64,000 bases of DNA, from positions 6,734,501 through 6,798,500 of the forward strand of contig NZ_CP150290.1 in NCBI RefSeq assembly GCF_038051995.1. The letters run 5' to 3'. Shown in pieces: positions 8,414 through 17,261 of the stretch. A program made the position numbers and the translations under genes. This DNA comes from Paenibacillus sp. FSL H8-0537 (lineage in GTDB: Bacteria > Bacillota > Bacilli > Paenibacillales > Paenibacillaceae). Positions within the stretch are counted from its first letter, which is position 1. Every line of letters starts with the position of its first letter. The notes beneath the pieces were generated by a model. The model was not told the origin of the DNA, did no database searches, and was given only the letters and a program-made list of their open reading frames with translations.

Positions 8414-10254
8414 GAACCGTTCCCTCCTCGCCGGGGCAGCCGCATCGCCAGCTCCGTCCCCGCTTGATCGCTCTTAATGAGCAGCTCAGCCTCTTCCCCA
8501 TACAGCAGCTTCAGCCTCGTGTAAAGGTTGACGAGCCCAATGTTGTCGCTCTCCCGCTGGCCCCATTCGCGCCGCAGCGAAGCCTCCACCTGCCCCAGCC
8601 TGCCTTGCGTAAAGCCCGGCCCGTCATCCTGAACAGCGATCAGCGCTGTTCCGTCCTCTTGAATGGACGCCTTAATGCCAATGGTGACGGTGCTTGTTAC
8701 CTTCTCCAGCCCATGCTTGATCGCGTTCTCGACCAGCGTCTGCACCGAAAGCTTCGGAATCTCAAGCTCCATCAGCGCTTCCTCCCACTCATAGACGACC
8801 TGCAATCTGGCGCCGAACCGCGCCGTTTGCAGCGCCATATAACACTCAATATGCTTCAGCTCCTCGCGCGCAAACACAATATCCTTCCCGCTGATGCAAT
8901 AGCGGAACGTCAGCGCCAACGCATCGATCATATCCGCGACGTCATATGTTTGATGCTTGAGCGCTTTCGTGGAGATCGCTTGCAGCGCATTATACAGAAA
9001 ATGCGGATTGATCTCCGCCTCCAGCGCCTTTAAAATCGCATGGTTTTCCGCCAGCTTCATCTTGTAGCGCTCATTAATCAGCTCATTCGTCCGCCTGACC
9101 ATCAAATTGAAATGGCGCGATAAATAAGCAATTTCATCGCGGCCCTTCACCTCGGCCTCCGCGTCAAAGCTGCCTGCGCTGAATCGGCTCATTTGGCGGG
9201 ATAATTTCTTGAGAGGCTTTGTGATAGCGCTCGACATCAAGCTGACGAGCACAACTGCGAGCAGCAAAAACAGCACGCCAATGGCATAGTTCAGGTTGCG
9301 CGTCTTCGTCGCGGCCTCATAAATTTGTGAATAAGGAATCGGCTTAATCAGCTTCCAGCCGCTTTTCTCCGCTACATTGTAAATAATTAAATATTTTTGC
9401 TCCCTCTGCAACCAAGTAAACGGCCCCGCTCCGCCATCTAGCTTTTGCAGCACACCTGCTTCCCGCAGCTCCGTGTAGAACGCTTCATCATCCAGCTCAA
9501 AAGGCTCATTATCCGGGCTGACATACAGCAAATGCTGGCCTTCGCTAAACGGTATATCCTTCACAATCTCGTCCTTGACTGAAGCGTTGTAATAAAAAGA
9601 AAGCACCGCCTGCGGCTTGCGCGTCTTAATCGAACGCATGACCCGGTGATACGCCATAAAGCTGGCCTGCTGAATTTCGGCGGAATAGCCAAAATCCGCC
9701 TCCGCACCTGGTCCCGACAGCGATTGATACGCTTGATTGCTCGGATCTGCCATCGCCTTGGCATACCATGGCTGCTCCGCAATGACGGTGTTCGTTCCCG
9801 TCCGCACCGTTATATTGTAATTTTCTCTCGTTATCGCATAATACTTCTGCTTCTCTACGACATACAAGTAGATAGCCTCCAAGTCGCTGCGGGAATAAAA
9901 CAGATTGCGCAAATAATTTTCAACATACATCTTGGAGGAATAGTCCTCTGACTCGTGCATAATGGCATAGGTAATTTCATCGTAGCCGATTTGCGGCAAG
10001 GAAATTTGCTCGATGCCCTTCAGATAATCCTCTAAATTGCGGCCAACGAGCAGCAAGTTGTTCGTTGTACTATCGATGCTGTTGCCGACCGATTCCTTCT
10101 CAAGCATCTGGTAGGAGATGAAGTTAAGCGAAGCCACAACCAGTACAATGACGCCCGTAAACAGTAAAATCAGCTTATTGACCAGCCTTCTGGCAACCAG
10201 CTCCCGCCAAAAAGAAAGCAGCTCCCACACCTTGCCCGCAATCGCTTTCATCAT
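8410..10254 (-). CDS. YesM-type sensor histidine kinase
   Basis: A 614-residue membrane kinase. It has spans at about 24-46 and 322-344 flanking an extracytoplasmic dCache-like sensor of about 275 residues, a HAMP domain (about 345-395) and a His_kinase domain with acceptor His418 in EINPHFLYNAL. The HATPase domain has N-box VENAIKHGLEK and G1 DDGPGF. This is the partner of the YesN-like regulator, whose gene overlaps its 3' end by 4 nt. It probably senses a sugar or binding-protein complex outside the cell. GGAG lies about 9 nt before the ATG pair at 10254. The gene diverges from the permease operon across a 197-nt control region. Confidence 0.93.
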   Translation of the reverse strand: MMKAIAGKVWELLSFWRELVARRLVNKLILLFTGVIVLVVASLNFISYQMLEKESVGNSIDSTTNNLLLVGRNLEDYLKGIEQISLPQIGYDEITYAIMHESEDYSSKMYVENYLRNLFYSRSDLEAIYLYVVEKQKYYAITRENYNITVRTGTNTVIAEQPWYAKAMADPSNQAYQSLSGPGAEADFGYSAEIQQASFMAYHRVMRSIKTRKPQAVLSFYYNASVKDEIVKDIPFSEGQHLLYVSPDNEPFELDDEAFYTELREAGVLQKLDGGAGPFTWLQREQKYLIIYNVAEKSGWKLIKPIPYSQIYEAATKTRNLNYAIGVLFLLLAVVLVSLMSSAITKPLKKLSRQMSRFSAGSFDAEAEVKGRDEIAYLSRHFNLMVRRTNELINERYKMKLAENHAILKALEAEINPHFLYNALQAISTKALKHQTYDVADMIDALALTFRYCISGKDIVFAREELKHIECYMALQTARFGARLQVVYEWEEALMELEIPKLSVQTLVENAIKHGLEKVTSTVTIGIKASIQEDGTALIAVQDDGPGFTQGRLGQVEASLRREWGQRESDNIGLVNLYTRLKLLYGEEAELLIKSDQAGTELAMRLPRRGGNGS

Positions 10255-10311
10255 CGTTTCACGCTCCGCATACAGTTCACCTTTTTACCCCTAACTGTTT
10301 TCTATAATCCA

Positions 10312-10340
10312 TTTAGACGGGCAACCGTCTGCTCTATAAT
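10312..10340 (+). promoter_or_regulatory. sigma-A-like promoter of the permease operon
   Basis: TTTAGA at 10312-10317 and TATAAT at 10335-10340 are separated by 17 nt, which places a transcription start near 10347 and gives a leader of about 105 nt. The -10 box is perfect and the -35 box matches four of six bases, as expected for a promoter needing an activator. A second TATAAT at 10303-10308 lacks a well-spaced -35. Confidence 0.55.
10315..10330. promoter_or_regulatory. inverted repeat in the permease promoter spacer
   Basis: AGACGG-GCAA-CCGTCT is a perfect 6-bp inverted repeat placed between the -35 and -10 boxes of the permease promoter. The position suits a regulator site. Which protein binds is unknown; the YesN-like regulator is the obvious candidate by context. 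Confidence 0.4.
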
Positions 10341-10357
10341 ACACATTAAAGCTAGAT

Positions 10358-10375
10358 TGGAAAATGCTTTTTCCA
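10358..10375. promoter_or_regulatory. second inverted repeat downstream of the permease promoter
   Basis: TGGAAAA-TGCT-TTTTCCA is a perfect 7-bp inverted repeat starting about 10 nt past the predicted transcription start. It resembles a catabolite-responsive element in outline but lacks the central CG, so a CcpA assignment is not supported. It may be an operator for a repressor. Confidence 0.35.
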
Positions 10376-10451
10376 GCGTAAGCGGCTGGCGCCATCCTCT
10401 GGCTGCGAGGCTCGCAAGCGTGGATGAAATAGACGAATTGGGGTGCATCAT

Positions 10452-11342
10452 ATGTTCAAAGCATTAGGTAAAAAATGGGGCGGAAAGCTGGAATTCACCT
10501 TGTTCAGCCTGCCTGTACTGATTTGTATTGCCATTGCCTTTTATATTCCTTTTGCCATGACCATCCGTTATTCCTTAACCAAATGGAACGGCATTTCCAA
10601 GCATCCGAAATTTATTGGGCTCGATAATTTCAAGCAAATTTTTCTGAATGATGCGAATTTCACCAGCTCGGCGTGGTTTACGATTAAATACGCCGTGCTG
10701 TACATCGTGCTTGTCAATGTGCTGGCGATTGGGCTTGCGGTTCTGCTCGACATGAAGCTGCGCACGACCAATTGGCTGCGGGCCGCTTTCTTTATTCCGT
10801 ACATTTTGAGCCTCGTCATCGTCGGCTTCATCTGGAAGTTTATTTTCATGCAGGGCTTTGAATCACTGGGAGAAAGTACGGGCTGGGGAATTTTTGATTT
10901 AAGCTGGCTTGGCACGCCGGGGCTTGCCTTTGTTTCGATTTTGCTCGTATCGATCTGGCAATCGATTGGCTTCTACCTCGTTATCTATATCGCGGGACTG
11001 CAATCGGTGCCGGGAGATTTGAAGGAGGCCGCAACGGTAGACGGCGCGGGACCGCTGCGCACCTTTTTCAACATTACACTGCCCCTGCTCGCCCCTTCGA
11101 TTACGATTGCCGTCTTTATGGCGCTGACAAATTCGATCAAGGTGTTTGATGTCATTTTGTCGCTGACGGGCGGCGGGCCGGGCGGCTCGACCTACAGCAT
11201 CGCCTATGACATTTACCGCGATACGTTCCAGAACAATTTGTATGGCTACGGTACGGCGAAAGCGCTCATTCTGTTCGTTGCCGTGCTGTTCATTACGATC
11301 ATTCAATTAACGCTGTTCAAGCGCCGGGAGGTAGAGGCCTAA
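10452..11342 (+). CDS. sugar ABC transporter permease (MalF/UgpA-like)
   Basis: A 296-residue inner-membrane permease with six hydrophobic spans beginning at about residues 13-37. The conserved EAA loop near residues 190-210 contains EAATVDGAGPLRTFFNITLP, the contact for the ATPase subunit. It pairs with the permease encoded immediately downstream (stop and start share one base, TAATG) to form the channel. ATG at 10452 is chosen over the in-frame GTG at 10443 because GGGGTG then lies 6 nt upstream. No ATPase gene is present; transporters of this class usually share an MsmX/UgpC-type ATPase encoded elsewhere. Confidence 0.93.
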   Translation: MFKALGKKWGGKLEFTLFSLPVLICIAIAFYIPFAMTIRYSLTKWNGISKHPKFIGLDNFKQIFLNDANFTSSAWFTIKYAVLYIVLVNVLAIGLAVLLDMKLRTTNWLRAAFFIPYILSLVIVGFIWKFIFMQGFESLGESTGWGIFDLSWLGTPGLAFVSILLVSIWQSIGFYLVIYIAGLQSVPGDLKEAATVDGAGPLRTFFNITLPLLAPSITIAVFMALTNSIKVFDVILSLTGGGPGGSTYSIAYDIYRDTFQNNLYGYGTAKALILFVAVLFITIIQLTLFKRREVEA

Positions 11343-12175
11343 TGAGAAAAAATCGCCCAGTCGGACGCTACGCACTGGAAGCCGTCATGCTTCTGCTCTC
11401 TCTGCTGTTTCTATACCCGCTGTTTCTGGCCATTAACAACTCGTTCAAAAGCTTTGGAGAAGTGATGAGCGACGTTATCGCGCTGCCTGAGAAAATTATT
11501 TTTGAAAACTATGCTTATGTGTGGCAGTTTATCAATTACCCGAAGCTGTTCATGAACAATCTGGTCATTACAATTGTTGGCCTTGCAGGTATTATTCTCG
11601 TCTCATCTATTGCTGCCTATAAGCTGGCGCGTACAAAAACGCGGATGAGCGGCCTGATCTATCTGCTCTGCATTATGCCGATGCTCATTCCGTTCCAGTC
11701 GATTATGCTGACGGTGCTCCAATTCGCTAAACAGCTGCATTTGTCGGAGAGTACCTGGGGACTTGGCGTGCTGTATTGGGGCTTTGGCGCTCCGCTTGCT
11801 GTCTTTATTTATCACGGCTTCGTGAAAGGCATCCCGCAGGAAATCGACGAAAGCGCGACGATGGATGGCGCATCTGGCTTTCGGCTGTTTTTCCTCGTTA
11901 TTTTCCCGCTGCTGCAATCGGTCACGACGACCATCATTATTATTGATGTAATGTGGATCTGGAATGACTTCCTGCTGCCGCTGCTTATGGTGAACGGCTC
12001 GCCGGATACGAAGACGCTGACGCTTGCGGCCTACACGTTCGTCGGCCAATATACATCCGACTGGCAATATGCAATGACCGCCATGGTTATGGCCGTGCTG
12101 CCTTCGATTATCGTCTTTATTTTTCTGCAAAAATACATCGTCAAAGGCGTCGTTGCCGGAGCGGTGAAAGGCTAA
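11342..12175 (+). CDS. sugar ABC transporter permease (MalG/UgpE-like)
   Basis: A 277-residue second permease subunit with six membrane spans, the first at about 11-32. The EAA loop is DESATMDGASGFRLFFLVIFP near residues 175-195. Its start overlaps the upstream permease stop by one base, so the pair is translationally coupled and made in equal amounts. It is the last gene of the operon and is followed by the terminator at 12199-12230. Confidence 0.93.
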   Translation: MRKNRPVGRYALEAVMLLLSLLFLYPLFLAINNSFKSFGEVMSDVIALPEKIIFENYAYVWQFINYPKLFMNNLVITIVGLAGIILVSSIAAYKLARTKTRMSGLIYLLCIMPMLIPFQSIMLTVLQFAKQLHLSESTWGLGVLYWGFGAPLAVFIYHGFVKGIPQEIDESATMDGASGFRLFFLVIFPLLQSVTTTIIIIDVMWIWNDFLLPLLMVNGSPDTKTLTLAAYTFVGQYTSDWQYAMTAMVMAVLPSIIVFIFLQKYIVKGVVAGAVKG

Positions 12176-12198
12176 AAACAAGGGGCCTTAAAAAAATT

Positions 12199-12230
12199 AA
12201 AGCCTATTCCATCAAGCGGATAGGCTTTTT
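12199..12230 (+). terminator. terminator of the permease operon
   Basis: AAAGCCTAT pairs with ATAGGCTTT over 9 bp with a 12-nt loop and continues into a T run, 24 nt after the second permease stop. Confidence 0.85.
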
Positions 12231-12295
12231 GCTCGTTTATAAAAAGTATTTCAATTACAATATTATTATAGAAGAATCATTTTATCCATCTCATT

Positions 12296-12556
12296 ATGAA
12301 AGGGGCTGCCGCCGCTAGCGATGAGCATAGCATCCGCTTTTATAACGCAAAGGTTGCCGACATTCAGCAGCGTCACACGCTATTCTCCCGTCCAAACCAT
12401 CCTTTGTTTGCCGATGCTCCCCCATCCTATCATGAGTTTGTTGCCTACGTTTCGGCTGTTGTGCCAGAGGATGTAAACCCTGATTACTTGCTTATGGCTC
12501 TGAACAATCAGGAGGTTTATCCCGACCTATGCCAGCTGCTATTAAATCAAAAATAA
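12296..12556 (+). CDS. small protein of unknown function, possibly a gene remnant
   Basis: An 86-residue frame of unrecognised family, polar and acidic with no membrane segment. The only purine-rich SD-like run (AAAGGGG) lies just after the ATG rather than before it, and no in-frame start is suitably placed behind it. It could therefore be the 3' part of a decayed gene rather than an intact one. It lies between the permease terminator and the convergent WD40 gene. Confidence 0.35.
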   Translation: MKGAAAASDEHSIRFYNAKVADIQQRHTLFSRPNHPLFADAPPSYHEFVAYVSAVVPEDVNPDYLLMALNNQEVYPDLCQLLLNQK

Positions 12557-12637
12557 AGCCTTTCTTAACGACTCCAGCCTGCTGAATGAGTCCGCGACAG
12601 CAGACCGACCCTATTATTTAAGCTTGGCACTCTATCG

Positions 12638-14419
12638 TTAGCTGAAAAACCGCACCTTGCCTCTAAAGGCGATGGCGCAGGCGGCTCTGTCGTCAGCAAG
12701 CACGCTGGCATTTTGCAACATGGCTGTGGAATTGTGCCACTGGCAAGGGTCGAGCCTTTTTAGCTGCTCCAGTGTACTCAGCCTGCGGATTTCCAAGAGC
12801 GGGCCGGTTAGCACCCATAGCTCATCGTTTTGTTCATGAATAGCAAGCTTAGAAGCGACGGACCGCTCAATGGCGGCCGTATGCAGCTGCTGTGCCCGCT
12901 CCACATCCCAAACGCTGAGCAATCCATGTTTCCAACGGCTATGATCCTCCGCCGAAATGAGCGTTGCTCCATCTTCGCTGAACGTTATCGCACTGACCGT
13001 AACACCTTCCTCCAGTACAATCGCCCGCCGCTGAATCGTATAGACGCCGCCCCACTCACTCATGCTGATTATTTTAATCGTATGATCGCTTGCCGGATAA
13101 GCAAGCATGGAGCTGCCATGTGCAAAAGCAATCGTATTCGCAAGCGCCATGCGACCATGATCCTGCACCGTCACAAAATCATGATCGAAATATACAATAC
13201 TGCGGCTATTCAGCTCCCATACAGCAACCTCTTGGCCAATAACGCCGACCGCCAGCATCCGCTCATCCTCGCTGAAGGCAACCGCACCGATTCGCCCTTC
13301 GCGAAACGCATGCTGCAGCACACACTGTCCACTGCTTGTTTCTATAACAAATACGGTGTGGAAACACGACATATCCACCTCATCTACAAATGGAAGCACA
13401 TCGCCCTCGGCCACCGGCATAACGACGGCATAACGGCCATTGCCGCTAAAGCTGACATGCGTATAAAAGCTCTGATCAAGCGCATCACGAAGCGGCTCCT
13501 GTATGTCAGCACAGAACTCCCAATGCTGCTCCGGCTTCCCGCTATGTACATGAAAGAGATCTACAACGCCAATTCCACTGCCAATCGCCAGCAGACTGGA
13601 GTCGGGACTAAAACACAACGCAGCCCTATCTGCTGCAGCTTTGCTTTCAGTACGATTACCCACAGCTTCCCCATCTCCTCTGTCGATTACAGCTTGAAGC
13701 TGGCCATCCGCTGTATGCCACACGCGGACGATGCCGTCATTATAGAGGACGGCTGCCAAGCTGCCCTCGGCATTCAGCGCGAGCTCGCAGATGCCGCTTT
13801 CTTGCCCCGCTGCAAGCTCCCCGAATTGCTGGAAGGTTGAGCGGCTGCGATCAAGCTGCTCCCACTCCATCCGTGCTTCGCGAATGACAATCCACTGCTC
13901 CAATTCGTCTAGCCGCTCTGCTACGAACGGCGTGCAGTCTTCCTCTCGCTTAGCCAAATTCAGCTTCTCTCCCGCATCCACCACGTTGTAATCTTCGTAG
14001 TCCATTAGCGAAAAATAATAATAAATCGCCGCCCGCAGCTGTGTATCAAGCTGTGCGCCATACTCCATCAGCCTGGCGAAGCCGCGCCCTGCTGCAAGCT
14101 TGCTCCCCAGCGCGTAATCCAGCGCTGACCGAATGAAATTCAGCTGATAATTGGCCGTATAGCTGTGATTATAAATACCATTCCACGTATACAGCAGCGA
14201 TTGAAGCGCTGGGTAATGCGCCTCTGCTTCCTCCGCATGCCCGCTGTAAAGCTGCGCTTCTACATATAAGTACAGCGTATCAAAGCCTTCTTGGCAGCCC
14301 GCTTCACTTCTAATATCAGCGGGAATGGCTACCGCCTCCTGCAACGCTTGAATGGACCGATGAAATTCACCGGTCCTGTTCCATTTTTTTATTTGCTCCA
14401 GCTTGCTTCTGTTGATCAT
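12638..14419 (-). CDS. TPR-like plus WD40-repeat protein
   Basis: A 593-residue soluble protein with a helical TPR-like N-terminal part (about 1-190). This is followed by WD40-type beta-propeller repeats, seen as recurring blocks such as GIVRVWHTADGQ, QEVAVWELNSRS, HTIKIISMSEWG and GLLSVWDVERAQ. Propellers of this kind act as protein-interaction platforms; no enzymatic motif is visible. GGGGAAGG precedes the ATG at 14419. No neighbour suggests a pathway. Bacterial WD40 proteins are uncommon but are recurrent in large Paenibacillus genomes. Confidence 0.75.
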   Translation of the reverse strand: MINRSKLEQIKKWNRTGEFHRSIQALQEAVAIPADIRSEAGCQEGFDTLYLYVEAQLYSGHAEEAEAHYPALQSLLYTWNGIYNHSYTANYQLNFIRSALDYALGSKLAAGRGFARLMEYGAQLDTQLRAAIYYYFSLMDYEDYNVVDAGEKLNLAKREEDCTPFVAERLDELEQWIVIREARMEWEQLDRSRSTFQQFGELAAGQESGICELALNAEGSLAAVLYNDGIVRVWHTADGQLQAVIDRGDGEAVGNRTESKAAADRAALCFSPDSSLLAIGSGIGVVDLFHVHSGKPEQHWEFCADIQEPLRDALDQSFYTHVSFSGNGRYAVVMPVAEGDVLPFVDEVDMSCFHTVFVIETSSGQCVLQHAFREGRIGAVAFSEDERMLAVGVIGQEVAVWELNSRSIVYFDHDFVTVQDHGRMALANTIAFAHGSSMLAYPASDHTIKIISMSEWGGVYTIQRRAIVLEEGVTVSAITFSEDGATLISAEDHSRWKHGLLSVWDVERAQQLHTAAIERSVASKLAIHEQNDELWVLTGPLLEIRRLSTLEQLKRLDPCQWHNSTAMLQNASVLADDRAACAIAFRGKVRFFS

Positions 14420-14547
14420 TCGCCTTCCCCTTCCAATCTAACCGTTATCCTCTCCTCTCGCACAAAAAAAGGAACGGCGATCCATCCAGTGACGGGGCAT
14501 GCGGCATTTACATGACGCATTCTCGGCTAACGAACGCTTAACAGCAT

Positions 14548-15063
14548 TCAGCCTTTAATGGCGATATAAATACGAACGGCTGCTTCCCCATCCTGATAAT
14601 CATTTTTATCATATCGCTCAAAATCACCCGTATACGCCCGCTGCTCGGCAGCTGTCTCATAATAAGCCCAAATTTCCTGCCAAGCCTCGATGACGACCTG
14701 CGGCATAGGCCCTCTCCTCGTCTCAAAAACCCGGTACATAGAGCTAGGCACAACAATTTGCTGTATATTTGCTGCGGCAGATGCCCCTGTTGTTTCTGTT
14801 GTCATGGGCAGGTCTAAATCATAGGCATGTCCGATGAAAGCCGTGTAAGCGCCGCTCGCATCCGTTTCATAGTCCGTATATACCCCATAAATAAAATCGT
14901 CTTGAGCTTGAGCCTCATTGGAGTGCGTGCCCGCCAGCTGAAAATACTGTGTCCAGAGCGCAGGAATTCGCCCATTCGGCCCCGCTTCCTCCTGATTTGT
15001 TGTCCGAACGCCGAAGCCCGCCAGTTTCAAGGTCCCTTGCTGTTCCACTATCGATTTCATCAT
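14548..15063 (-). CDS. GyrI-like effector-binding domain protein
   Basis: A 171-residue stand-alone AraC effector-binding/GyrI-like domain (SOUL-like fold). The duplicated alpha/beta pattern, the acidic segment DDFIYGVYTDYE and the C-terminal EAWQEIWAYYE..DFERYD signature are typical. Such proteins bind small hydrophobic molecules and often sit beside regulators. AGAGG lies 7 nt before the first of two ATG codons. It lies downstream of a WYL-domain regulator on the same strand, separated by 165 nt that include a dispersed repeat. The ligand is not known. Confidence 0.8.
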   Translation of the reverse strand: MMKSIVEQQGTLKLAGFGVRTTNQEEAGPNGRIPALWTQYFQLAGTHSNEAQAQDDFIYGVYTDYETDASGAYTAFIGHAYDLDLPMTTETTGASAAANIQQIVVPSSMYRVFETRRGPMPQVVIEAWQEIWAYYETAAEQRAYTGDFERYDKNDYQDGEAAVRIYIAIKG

Positions 15064-15183
15064 GTCATTTCCTCTTTTCCATAAGCACAGCGGCTAAGGT
15101 GCGAGCCATGCACCATGCTTACTTAGATTTACCCAAAGCTTATCGCATCTTATCAGACAGCTATATGTCCGGATTCAATTTGC

Positions 15184-15228
15184 AAGGTGAAACGGCTGTC
15201 GCCTCCCTTTGGCGGCGTTGCTACTAAA
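15184..15228 (+). repeat. dispersed hairpin repeat, copy 1 (short)
   Basis: Carries the core AAGGTGAAACGGCTGTCGCC followed by TCCCTTTGGCGGCG, the GC-rich hairpin module shared with copies near 24.1, 42.3 and 58.2 kb. The second module is missing here. It ends exactly at the stop codon of the WYL regulator. Confidence 0.75.
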
Positions 15229-16161
15229 TTAATAGCTTTCAAAGATAAGCCGTGCCCGACGCTTCACTTCTTCAGCGGCATGAACGGGAGCCAGCACCTT
15301 AACATGCTGGCAGAAGCTCAGCAGCAAGCCATAAAACCACTCATCCAGCGAAAAAGAACCCGCCACCTGCAAGCTGCCATCCGCTAGCTCGGTAATTAAT
15401 ACGCTTGGAAAAGCATCATATACCCGATGCTTGACCTGCGGCTGAAAGTGCAGAAGCATTTGCGTCTCCTGATCTGCTCCCCAGTCGCTGCGCCAGATCA
15501 GCCCTTCCAGCTGCGGCGACTGCCGCGGCTCGAAGCGTTCCAGCCTTAGCGACAGACTGAGTATGCGCGTCAAACGAAACATGCGAAAGCCCTGCTTCCC
15601 CCGGCAATACGCCTGCACATACCACACGGACCCTTTCATGATGAGCGCTGCCGGCTCAACCTCCCGCTCGCTTTCGGTCCCGGCCGAGCTGGCATAACGC
15701 AGGCAAGCCACCTTGCCTTCTGTAATCGCTTGTTGGAGCAAGGCCAGCTTGGGCTTCAAATCCAGTCCCGATCCCCATGATTGCAGATCAAACACCAGCT
15801 CCTCGCCCTGCCTGGCTTGCTCCTCATGCGCTGCTTGAGGCAGCAGCGCATTCACTTTGGCGAGCAGCTCATGATAGGCTTGATCATCTAGAGCTGAGGC
15901 AATTCCCTTCACTGCAGCAAGCAGCGCCTTCCATTCCTTCGCGCTTGCAAGCTGCCGATTTAACGTGTATTGCTCCATAATTTCGTAACCGCCGGCTGCA
16001 CCATGATGCGAGACCACAGGAATGCCAGCTAGACTCAGCGTATCCATATCACGGTAAATCGTTTTGATTGATACTTCAAAACGCTCAGCAAGCTCGGTCG
16101 CATTCCAACGCTTTCTGCCGAGCAGCAGGACGACGATGCTGAGCAATCGATCTATTTTCAT
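15229..16161 (-). CDS. WYL-domain transcriptional regulator (YafY/DeoR-type)
   Basis: A 310-residue regulator with an N-terminal winged helix-turn-helix (about 1-60; the recognition segment contains VSIKTIYRDMDTL), then a WYL domain (about 130-210) and a C-terminal WCX extension. WYL domains bind ligands or nucleic acid. ATG at 16161 is used because AGGTGG lies 6 nt upstream; an earlier in-frame start has no SD. It is divergent from the SDR gene with about 120 nt between, and upstream of the GyrI-like gene, either of which it may control. Confidence 0.9.
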   Translation of the reverse strand: MKIDRLLSIVVLLLGRKRWNATELAERFEVSIKTIYRDMDTLSLAGIPVVSHHGAAGGYEIMEQYTLNRQLASAKEWKALLAAVKGIASALDDQAYHELLAKVNALLPQAAHEEQARQGEELVFDLQSWGSGLDLKPKLALLQQAITEGKVACLRYASSAGTESEREVEPAALIMKGSVWYVQAYCRGKQGFRMFRLTRILSLSLRLERFEPRQSPQLEGLIWRSDWGADQETQMLLHFQPQVKHRVYDAFPSVLITELADGSLQVAGSFSLDEWFYGLLLSFCQHVKVLAPVHAAEEVKRRARLIFESY

Positions 16162-16283
16162 ACGGACCCACCTGACTTGTAGCATTTGCCCGCTTATTGG
16201 GGCTTATTTGTATTCCGGTTATTGTCAGCTTTATAATGGAGAGGAGAAACGAGAAGCGATTTTCCTAATGAATGGAGAGATTA

Positions 16284-17006
16284 ATGATGACACTAAGCGG
16301 AAAAACAGCGATCATTACCGGCGCGGGCAAAGGCATCGGACTTGCTATTGCCCATGCACTCGCGAAGGAGGGCGTAAGCCTTGGACTTATTTCCCGAACG
16401 GCATCCGATTTGGAGACGCTCGCCGATACGCTGAAAGCCAGCTATTCGATACAGGTCAGCCTTGCGGCTGCCGATGTATCGGTTAATCAAGAGGTTCAGG
16501 CAGCTGTCGCCTCGATTACCGAGCAGCTTGGCCCTATTGATATTCTAATCAATAATGCAGGCATTGCCAAATTCGGCACCGTGCTGGATATGGACCCAGA
16601 AGAGTGGAAGAGCATGATGGATGTTAATTTATTCGGCACCTACAATGTGACTCGCGCTGTACTGCCAGATATGATTGCCAGAAATAGCGGCGAAATTATT
16701 AATGTAGCCTCCACAGCGGGAGAGCGCGGCTTCGCAACGGGCTCGGCCTACTGCGCTTCCAAGTTCGCAGTGCTGGGCTTCACTGAATCGCTGCTGCAGG
16801 AGGTGCGCAAGCACAATATTCGCGTTACAGCTCTTACGCCAAGCACGGTCAATACCGAGCTGGCTACGAAAGCTGGCCTCAAAATCGGTGATGAGGACCG
16901 CATGATGCAGCCTGAGGATGTTGCAGCTTTGGCGCTTGCCGCTATATCGCTGCCGCCACGCGTCTTCATTAAGACGGCGGGTATTTGGACGACGAACCCG
17001 CAATAA
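16284..17006 (+). CDS. SDR-family oxidoreductase (3-ketoacyl reductase-like)
   Basis: A classical short-chain dehydrogenase of about 240 residues. It has the Rossmann motif TGAGKGIG near residue 10, NNAG near 90, and the catalytic Ser in NVAS with YCASK near 150. It reduces a carbonyl substrate with NAD(P)H; the FabG/YvaG-like pattern does not fix the substrate. GGAGAG lies 4-7 nt before two consecutive ATG codons (16284 and 16287). It is divergent from the WYL regulator and followed by a long hairpin at 17141-17187. Confidence 0.9.
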   Translation: MMTLSGKTAIITGAGKGIGLAIAHALAKEGVSLGLISRTASDLETLADTLKASYSIQVSLAAADVSVNQEVQAAVASITEQLGPIDILINNAGIAKFGTVLDMDPEEWKSMMDVNLFGTYNVTRAVLPDMIARNSGEIINVASTAGERGFATGSAYCASKFAVLGFTESLLQEVRKHNIRVTALTPSTVNTELATKAGLKIGDEDRMMQPEDVAALALAAISLPPRVFIKTAGIWTTNPQ

Positions 17007-17140
17007 AGTTATTGCAGCGAATGGGTTGGCATTGCCCAATGAAAATAAAGTTTTAGATTGAGATGCCTGATCTAGCGCGGTTTTTGAGAATAATAATCGC
17101 CAGACCTCAAAAATGAAGGATTAGACAGACCATACAAATG

Positions 17141-17187
17141 AAACAGCGGCGGACTAAGACTGAAGAAAGTCTTAGACTGCCGCTGTT
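17141..17187 (+). terminator. long hairpin downstream of the SDR gene
   Basis: ACAGCGGC pairs with GCCGCTGT and CTAAGACT with AGTCTTAG across a 6-nt loop, making a two-part stem of 16 bp. The T-run is poor (TTCATATT), so it may act as a weak terminator or an mRNA-stabilising structure between the convergent SDR and ankyrin genes. Confidence 0.5.
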
Positions 17188-17261
17188 CATATTGGGCTAA
17201 CGTATTCGATAGCTTAATCCTAAGGAACTCTAGCTTGAGGCGCTACAACTATATTGATTCT

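Noticed and set aside
8464..9033. Long plus-strand frame opposite the YesM-like kinase
   Set aside because: Antisense shadow of a clear gene, with no SD and no family; similar frames oppose most GC-rich genes here.
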